The translations under genes and the position numbers were made by a program. This document shows, piece after piece, positions 6,392 to 11,124 of a stretch of 11,124 nt of DNA. The stretch's first letter is position 1; every line of letters starts with the position of its first letter. The notes beneath the pieces were generated by a model. That model ran no database searches and was not told the DNA's origin. It saw only the letters and a list, made by a program, of their open reading frames with translations. Source of the stretch: Anaerolineales bacterium (GTDB lineage Bacteria; Chloroflexota; Anaerolineae; 4572-78; J111); assembly GCA_012032575.1 (NCBI GenBank), contig JAAUSP010000218.1, forward strand, positions 1-11,124, given 5' to 3'.

Positions 6392-9175
6392 TTAAGCAGC
6401 CTTTCGCCGGGCCAGCCATTTTTCCACCTCGACCACGATAAAAACCAGACAGCTGATGGCAATGCTGATCCCCAAATCAACCGGCAAAAGCGGCCGGGTT
6501 TGGAAGAACTCTTGCAGAAACGGCGTGTACAATACAGCCAGTTGCAAAACAAACACCAGTACGGCGGCCCCCAGCAGCGGCTTGTTGGAGAATAGCCCCA
6601 CCGTGAACAACGAGTCCTGCCCGGAACGAATCCCCAGGGCTTGCCAGATTTGGGCCAGGGCCAGGGTGGTAAAGATCATCGTTTGGGTGTGAGCGCGGTC
6701 GGTTAAATCATACCAGTAGCCGACCGCCAGGGCAATGATCGCAATCAGGAGACCTGTCCGCAGAATGTGCCAGCCCAGACCGTGAGCAAAAATACTTTCG
6801 CTGGGAGCGCGGGGCGGACGGCGCATCGTGTTCTTTTCGGCGGGTTCGACGCCCAGGCCGAGGCCCAGCAGTCCGTCGGTGAGCAGATTGAGCCAGAGCA
6901 GTTGCAGCGGCAGCAGCGGCACCAGCAGTTCCTTTTCCATTTCGGGCGGGACTAAAAAGGCCAGCAGCGGGCCGAACAGCATCACCGCGACCTTGCCGAT
7001 ATTGCCGGCGATGGAAAACTTGATAAATTTGCGCAGGTTGTCGTAGATAACCCGGCCCTCTTCTACCGCCGCCACGATGGTGGCAAAATTGTCGTCGCGC
7101 AGGACCATATCGGCGGCTTCTTTGGATACATCCGTGCCGGTGATACCCATGGCCACGCCGATGTCGGCTTTTTTCAGGGCCGGGGCATCGTTGACCCCGT
7201 CGCCGGTCATGGCGACCACGTGGCCGCGATCTTGCAGCGCCTGTACCACCTTGAGCTTGTGCTCCGGCGAGACGCGGGCATAGACGGAGACACTTTCGAC
7301 TACCTCCCGCAGTTCTTCCACCGAAAATTTGGCCAAATCCTGGCCGGTCAACACCCGGCCATTGCTGGTAATGCCCAGTTCACTGGCGATGTGCTGCGCG
7401 GTGAGCGGGTGGTCGCCGGTAATCATAATCGGGCGGATGCCGGCCGCCTGGCAGGTGGCGACGGCCTCTTTTACTTCGGGTCGGGGTGGGTCAATAATGC
7501 CGACCAGCCCCAGGAAGGTCAAATTCTGTTCCAACAACCCAGGCTGCCCAGTGGTTGGCAGCGCCTCGAGCGGACGACAGGCCACGCCTAGCACGCGCAT
7601 GCCGTTTTGAGCCAGCTTCATATTGGCGGCCTCGATCCGGCTGCGCCACGAGTCGGTCAAGGCTTCGGTCTGATTATCTACCCAAACGTGGGTCGCAATC
7701 TCCAGCAGCCCGTCTACCGAACCTTTGGTAAAAGCAACGTAAGGCGTGCCGGCCAGCAGCGACGCCGAAGCTTGCAGCATCTCCGGCAGTTGGGCGCGGG
7801 TATAACTATGAACGGTGGTCATGCGCTTGCGTTCGGAGTCAAACGGGGCTTCGGCCACACGGGGCAGGGCCTGGTCCAGGTCGGCTTTCCACAGACCAAA
7901 TTTGGCTGCTGCCACCACCAGCGCCCCTTCGGTCGGGTCGCCGATGGCGTGAAAGTGCCCGCCTGAACCATTATCGGATTTGAGCAGGGCATCGTTGCAC
8001 AGCGCCCCGCCGGCCAGCAGCAGGCGCATAGGAATAGGCTGGCTCTGCGGCGGAGAGGCCGGGTCCTGATCGAAAGCGGGGACGTGGTGGCGCATATCTT
8101 CATTCAAATCCACCCGATGTCCGGCCACGTCAATCACAGTCACAGTCATGCGGTTCTCGGTCAGCGTGCCGGTTTTGTCGGAGCAGATAACCGTGACCGA
8201 GCCGAGCGTTTCGACGGCGGGCAGTTTGCGGATGAGGGCCTGCCGCTTGAGCATGCGCTGCGCCCCCAAAGCCAAAGTGATGGTGACGACGGCGGGCAGC
8301 CCTTCGGGGATGATGGCAACGGCGATACTGACCATCGTCAGGAAGATCAGGCGCAGTTCTTCGCCGCGCAGCCAGCCCTGTACAAAAATGACCCCGGCAA
8401 TGGCCAGGGCCACCAGCGCCAGCATCTTGCCAACTTGATCGAGCCGCCGCTGCAAGGGGGTTTGCTCATGGGCCACCCCCTGAATGAGGCCGGCGATGTG
8501 GCCCAATTCGGTTTGCATGCCGGTCGCTGTGATCACGGCCCGGCCGCGACCGTAGGTGACAACGGTGCCCATGTAAGCCATGTTGCGCCGGTCGCCCAGC
8601 GGTAAATCCGGCCCGGCCAGGGTGGTGATTTCTTTTTCCACCGGCTCTGACTCGCCGGTGAGGGTGGCCTCCTGGATGCGCAGATTGGCGCTTTCCAGCA
8701 GGCGACAGTCGGCCGGGAGCAAGTTGCCCGCTTCGAGCAGGATGACATCGCCGGGGACGAGGTCGCGGGCGGAGGTTTCGCGCACCTGTCCGTCACGGGT
8801 GACGCGGACGTTGGGCACAGCCAGCTTTTTGAGGGCAGCCATCGCTTTTTCGGCCCGGTATTCCTGCAAAAAGCCCAGCAGGCCAAACAGGACCACGATA
8901 GACATGATGGCGATGGTATCTTTAAATTCGCCCAGCGCCCCGGCGATGACAGCCGCCACAATCAAAATGACGACCATCGTGGCGGTGAACTGTTCCCATA
9001 AGATGCGCCACGGGCTTTTGGCTCCCCGTTCGACTAATTCATTGGGACCGTATTGGGCCAGACGGCGCGCTGCTTCGGCTTCCGACAGGCCGTGGCCGGC
9101 GTCGCTGCCCAGGTGAGAGAGTGCTTCAGAGGTTTCGAGTTTATACCAGGAAGGTTGATTTAATTTTTCTGACAT
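6392..9175 (-). CDS. P2-type cation-transporting ATPase, probably Ca2+ export
   Basis: 927-residue P-type ATPase of the P2 (SERCA/PMCA-like) group, full length. In order: N-terminal cation ATPase domain (about 9-77); actuator TGES loop (173-176); M4 PEGLP (290-294); phosphorylation motif DKTGTLT with D333; nucleotide-domain GDPTEGAL (412-419) and KGS (484-486); hinge TGD (586-588) and [16 protein letters not shown] (656-671). These show ATP-driven transport through a phospho-Asp intermediate. Ca2+ site II residues of SERCA are kept: E291 (M4), N763 and D767 (M6, NLLTDG). The site I residues are changed: SERCA E771 corresponds to K728 (NIGK) and E908 to Q842. One ion per cycle is therefore likely, as in Listeria LMCA1, which has Arg at the first position. 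The start at 9175 is 4 bases after the dedA-like stop, with no clear ribosome site, suggesting coupling. Mn2+ or another cation remains possible. Confidence 0.93.
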   Translation of the reverse strand: MSEKLNQPSWYKLETSEALSHLGSDAGHGLSEAEAARRLAQYGPNELVERGAKSPWRILWEQFTATMVVILIVAAVIAGALGEFKDTIAIMSIVVLFGLLGFLQEYRAEKAMAALKKLAVPNVRVTRDGQVRETSARDLVPGDVILLEAGNLLPADCRLLESANLRIQEATLTGESEPVEKEITTLAGPDLPLGDRRNMAYMGTVVTYGRGRAVITATGMQTELGHIAGLIQGVAHEQTPLQRRLDQVGKMLALVALAIAGVIFVQGWLRGEELRLIFLTMVSIAVAIIPEGLPAVVTITLALGAQRMLKRQALIRKLPAVETLGSVTVICSDKTGTLTENRMTVTVIDVAGHRVDLNEDMRHHVPAFDQDPASPPQSQPIPMRLLLAGGALCNDALLKSDNGSGGHFHAIGDPTEGALVVAAAKFGLWKADLDQALPRVAEAPFDSERKRMTTVHSYTRAQLPEMLQASASLLAGTPYVAFTKGSVDGLLEIATHVWVDNQTEALTDSWRSRIEAANMKLAQNGMRVLGVACRPLEALPTTGQPGLLEQNLTFLGLVGIIDPPRPEVKEAVATCQAAGIRPIMITGDHPLTAQHIASELGITSNGRVLTGQDLAKFSVEELREVVESVSVYARVSPEHKLKVVQALQDRGHVVAMTGDGVNDAPALKKADIGVAMGITGTDVSKEAADMVLRDDNFATIVAAVEEGRVIYDNLRKFIKFSIAGNIGKVAVMLFGPLLAFLVPPEMEKELLVPLLPLQLLWLNLLTDGLLGLGLGVEPAEKNTMRRPPRAPSESIFAHGLGWHILRTGLLIAIIALAVGYWYDLTDRAHTQTMIFTTLALAQIWQALGIRSGQDSLFTVGLFSNKPLLGAAVLVFVLQLAVLYTPFLQEFFQTRPLLPVDLGISIAISCLVFIVVEVEKWLARRKAA

Positions 9176-9179
9176 TTTT

Positions 9180-9833
9180 CTATTCGGTGTCGTTAGGTTT
9201 GGGTTGAAAGGAGATCAACTGGCTGATGCGTTTGACGACAAACAGAGCTGCCAGAACCAACAAGACCAGAAGGATGACCAGTTCGTACCGCTCGGTCAGG
9301 ATTAAAATATCAGTCCAGTTCTGGCCTAATATTACCCCAACATAGCCCATGAGTCCATTCCACATAGCCGAGCCGAGAGCGGTAAAGAGCAAAAACCGTT
9401 TCAGATTCATCCGGTTCATCCCGGCGGGCACAGAAATCAGGCTGCGGATCATGGGGATGAAGCGGCCAAAAAAGACGACTGCTTCACTGTAACGGCCAAA
9501 AAAGTCAAGGGAACGATTCAGGTCCCGTTCGGTCAGCAGCAGGTAAGCGCCGTAGCGGCGAATGAAGGCCCGGATCAGCGGCTCGCCGGTGTATTGGCCC
9601 AGGTAATACAGGGTCAATGCGCCCAGCACCGAGCCGACCGTACCCGCGGCGACAATCCCGCCAAAACTAAAGTGGCCCTGGCTGACCATGAAGCCGGCAA
9701 ACGGCATCATCAGCTCCGAAGGGATAGGGGGAAAGATACATTCCAGATACATTACTAAAATGATGCCGGTATAGCCCAATGTAGTAATGATTTGTTCCAG
9801 CCAGACGCGGCCTTGTTCTAAAATTTCAGTCAT
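9180..9833 (-). CDS. DedA-family membrane protein
   Basis: 217-residue DedA (SNARE-associated/VTT domain) protein, normal length. Visible landmarks: the N-terminal re-entrant region [19 protein letters not shown] (29-47) with E31 and E40; [16 protein letters not shown] (64-79); and the signature [18 protein letters not shown] (121-138) with R124 and R130. Two C-terminal hydrophobic segments follow (about 150-170 and 184-201), then a short polar tail. Members of this family have been shown to act in recycling of undecaprenyl phosphate or transport of other lipids across the cytoplasmic membrane, and their loss often causes alkaline or proton-motive-force sensitivity; which lipid this one handles cannot be told from sequence. 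The ATG at 9833 lies 3 bases after the M50 protease stop and the gene ends 4 bases before the ATPase, so the three form one operon. No anomaly seen. Confidence 0.94.
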   Translation of the reverse strand: MTEILEQGRVWLEQIITTLGYTGIILVMYLECIFPPIPSELMMPFAGFMVSQGHFSFGGIVAAGTVGSVLGALTLYYLGQYTGEPLIRAFIRRYGAYLLLTERDLNRSLDFFGRYSEAVVFFGRFIPMIRSLISVPAGMNRMNLKRFLLFTALGSAMWNGLMGYVGVILGQNWTDILILTERYELVILLVLLVLAALFVVKRISQLISFQPKPNDTE

Positions 9834-9836
9834 AAG

Positions 9837-10952
9837 TTAGATACCCAGTTCCGCGCGGGTGCGGATATAATGTAATACTTGATCACGGCTGAGCAGCCCA
9901 ACCACCTCATCGTTCTCAACGACAGGCATTTGGGCCACATCGGCTTTGTCCATCACTTGCAAGGCAGTCAGCAGTTCCATCGTCGGGGGGACGTGAGTCA
10001 GCCGTTTGAGCGGAATCATCACCTGCTCGACGGTGGTCAAGCGCCACTTGGGCTGCGGCACGGCGGTGACATCGCGCAGGGTCAGTAAGCCGCGCGGATG
10101 GCCGTTATCGCTGACAAAAAAGGTGCGCTGGCCGCCGGCCAGAACCTTTTCTTCGACCACCTGGTTGAGCGAGAGGATACTGGGAATGGTCGGGTAGTCC
10201 CGGTTCATCACCTGGCTAACCTTGATGCCGCGCAGCGCTTCCTGGATATTGCTTTGAGCAAAACTGGCCGCTGCCGCGTTCTGCAAAAACCAGCCAATAA
10301 AGGCCAGCCATAACCCATTGAAAAAGCTGCCGGTGAAGATCGTGTAGACGCCCCAGCCGATGAAGCCAAAGGCCACAAGCTGGCCGGTAAAGGAGGCGGC
10401 CTGGGTAGCCCGGTGCATGCTGCCGGTGTAGTGCCAGATAATGGCCCGCAGCACCCGCCCCCCATCCAGCGGAAAACCGGGGATCAGGTTGAACAGCGCC
10501 AGCAGCAGGTTGATTCGGGCCAGCCAATAGCTGGGCGCGGCCAGGTAGGGAATGTGCTGGTCCAGCAGGTACAAACCGCCAAACAGCCCCGCCAACCCCA
10601 GGCTGACCAGCGGCCCGGCAATGGCAATCCGAAATTCCGCGCCGGGGCTGCGCGTTTCTTGTTCCAATTGAGCCACCCCGCCAAAGATGAAGAGGGTGAT
10701 TTGCCGCACCGGAATACTGTTCCGCAGTGCGACCAGGGCGTGCCCCAACTCGTGTAGCAGCACCGAGCCAAAAAACAGCAGGCTGGTCAGCACCGCCAGA
10801 AACCAGTGCGCTGACCCCGGCAGGCTGGGATACTCATCGGGAAAGTAGCCCTGGGCCAGCGACCAGGTGAGCAGGCCAAAAACCAGCAGCAAACTCCAGT
10901 GCAGGCCAATGGGAATATCTTTGATACGTCCGAGTTTAATACTTGCTTCCAT
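9837..10952 (-). CDS. M50 site-2 zinc metalloprotease with two C-terminal CBS domains
   Basis: 371-residue intramembrane protease of the S2P/M50 family with a CBS pair. The membrane part (about 1-225) has zinc ligands H67 and H71 with catalytic E68 in HELGH. The third ligand is D163 in NLIPGFPLDGG (155-165), and AIAGPLVSLGLAG (110-122) is also family-typical. The N-terminal IKLGRIKDIPIGLHWS (5-20) is the usual start of this subgroup. Two CBS motifs follow, about 244-300 (VSQVMN...GLLTLRDV) and 308-367 (VEQVMI...VVGLLSRDQVL); CBS pairs commonly bind adenine nucleotides. There is no PDZ domain. Substrate unknown: family members cut membrane-embedded anti-sigma or signalling proteins. An in-frame TAA 12 bases upstream makes ATG 10952 the first possible ATG; the ribosome site is poor (AAAGGA is 18 bases away). 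It heads a tight operon with the DedA and ATPase genes. Confidence 0.94.
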   Translation of the reverse strand: MEASIKLGRIKDIPIGLHWSLLLVFGLLTWSLAQGYFPDEYPSLPGSAHWFLAVLTSLLFFGSVLLHELGHALVALRNSIPVRQITLFIFGGVAQLEQETRSPGAEFRIAIAGPLVSLGLAGLFGGLYLLDQHIPYLAAPSYWLARINLLLALFNLIPGFPLDGGRVLRAIIWHYTGSMHRATQAASFTGQLVAFGFIGWGVYTIFTGSFFNGLWLAFIGWFLQNAAAASFAQSNIQEALRGIKVSQVMNRDYPTIPSILSLNQVVEEKVLAGGQRTFFVSDNGHPRGLLTLRDVTAVPQPKWRLTTVEQVMIPLKRLTHVPPTMELLTALQVMDKADVAQMPVVENDEVVGLLSRDQVLHYIRTRAELGI

Positions 10953-10987
10953 AGGTTGATGTTAGTGAAATCCTTTTTCTGAATGCG

Positions 10988-11112
10988 TTACATAAAGATA
11001 TAGCTGATCTCGACCATCAGCATTGAGAAGATAACCAGTAGAATTGTACCGACCATAAACCAGCGTTTTATCCGGTCCAGCGGGCGGCGTCTTTACGCTT
11101 GATGTTACTCAT
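10988..11112 (-). pseudogene. Possible 41-residue single-span membrane peptide, one base short
   Basis: From ATG 11112 the frame reads MSNIKRKDAARWTG and stops. The next frame, open from codon AGA just after a TAA, encodes RRPLDRIKRW followed by a strongly hydrophobic 20-residue stretch (VGTILLVIFSMLMVEISYIF) and a TAA at 10988. Adding one base near the AAAGAC (for instance AAAA) joins the two into a 41-residue peptide with a basic N-terminus and one transmembrane helix. This resembles the single-base losses in mrpD and mrpA. GGA lies about 10 bases before the ATG. It sits 35 bases upstream of the protease gene on the same strand. I recognise no family; the hydrophobic frame alone offers only an internal ATG (22 residues). 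Moderate to low confidence that this is a gene. Confidence 0.35.
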
Positions 11113-11124
11113 GGTTTGGGTTCC

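Noticed and set aside
8084..9116. Long plus-strand open frames opposite the ATPase gene (for example 8084-8605 and 8580-9116)
   Set aside because: They lie antisense to an unbroken P-type ATPase with all catalytic motifs. Their translations are rich in Arg, Ser, His and Gln in the way expected of antisense reading of a GC-rich gene, and show no recognisable domain.
1..11124. CRISPR array, tRNA/rRNA genes, insertion sequences, toxin-antitoxin or phage defence genes
   Set aside because: I looked for regular spaced repeats, cloverleaf-like segments, transposase motifs and defence domains. None were seen; nearly all of the window is covered by the membrane-protein genes listed.

Overview
The window carries one co-directional block of genes, all on the minus strand, so transcription runs from high to low coordinates. 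Everything recognisable concerns the cell membrane: cation/proton antiport, P-type cation pumping, a DedA lipid transporter, an intramembrane protease and small membrane proteins. Codon style, moderately high GC by eye, GTG starts and AGGAGG-type ribosome sites point to a bacterium. The single-locus mrpABCDEFG arrangement with a long MrpA fits many phyla. I lean weakly towards Chloroflexota, but no rRNA or marker gene is present to confirm this.

Layout in transcription order. At 11112-10988 there is a possible 41-residue membrane peptide that needs a one-base correction. At 10952-6392 three tightly packed genes follow with 3-4 base gaps: an M50 site-2 protease with two CBS domains, a DedA-family protein, and a 927-residue P2-type Ca2+-ATPase-like pump. 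At 6391-6217 a gap holds a 102-bp imperfect palindrome of REP/MITE appearance. At 6216-5689 lies a YqhA/UPF0114 membrane protein. From 5600 to the window edge is the complete Mrp (Mnh) Na+/H+ antiporter operon A-B-C-D-E-F, with G cut off by the window. Most Mrp junctions overlap by 4 bases or are separated by a few bases.

The main oddity is in the reading frames. mrpD is broken into four frames by three apparent one-base deletions, each in a run of five T (coding strand) where six are needed. mrpA is broken once by a missing G in a GGG run. After repair the proteins are full length (MrpD 502 aa, MrpA 772 aa). Their essential antiporter residues fall at the expected places (MrpD E137 and K219; MrpA E135 and K218). 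This looks like recent or artefactual loss of single bases, not old decay. The neighbouring 2.8-kb ATPase gene is unbroken, so the lesions are not evenly spread.

Functionally the genes fit a cation and membrane-stress module. Mrp exchanges cytoplasmic Na+ for H+. The P-type pump probably exports Ca2+; its site I acidic residues are replaced by Lys and Gln, suggesting one ion per cycle. DedA proteins support lipid-carrier recycling, and the S2P-CBS protein may sense nucleotides or ions. That joint role is inference. I found no CRISPR, tRNA, rRNA, phage or defence genes, and no convincing undescribed system.
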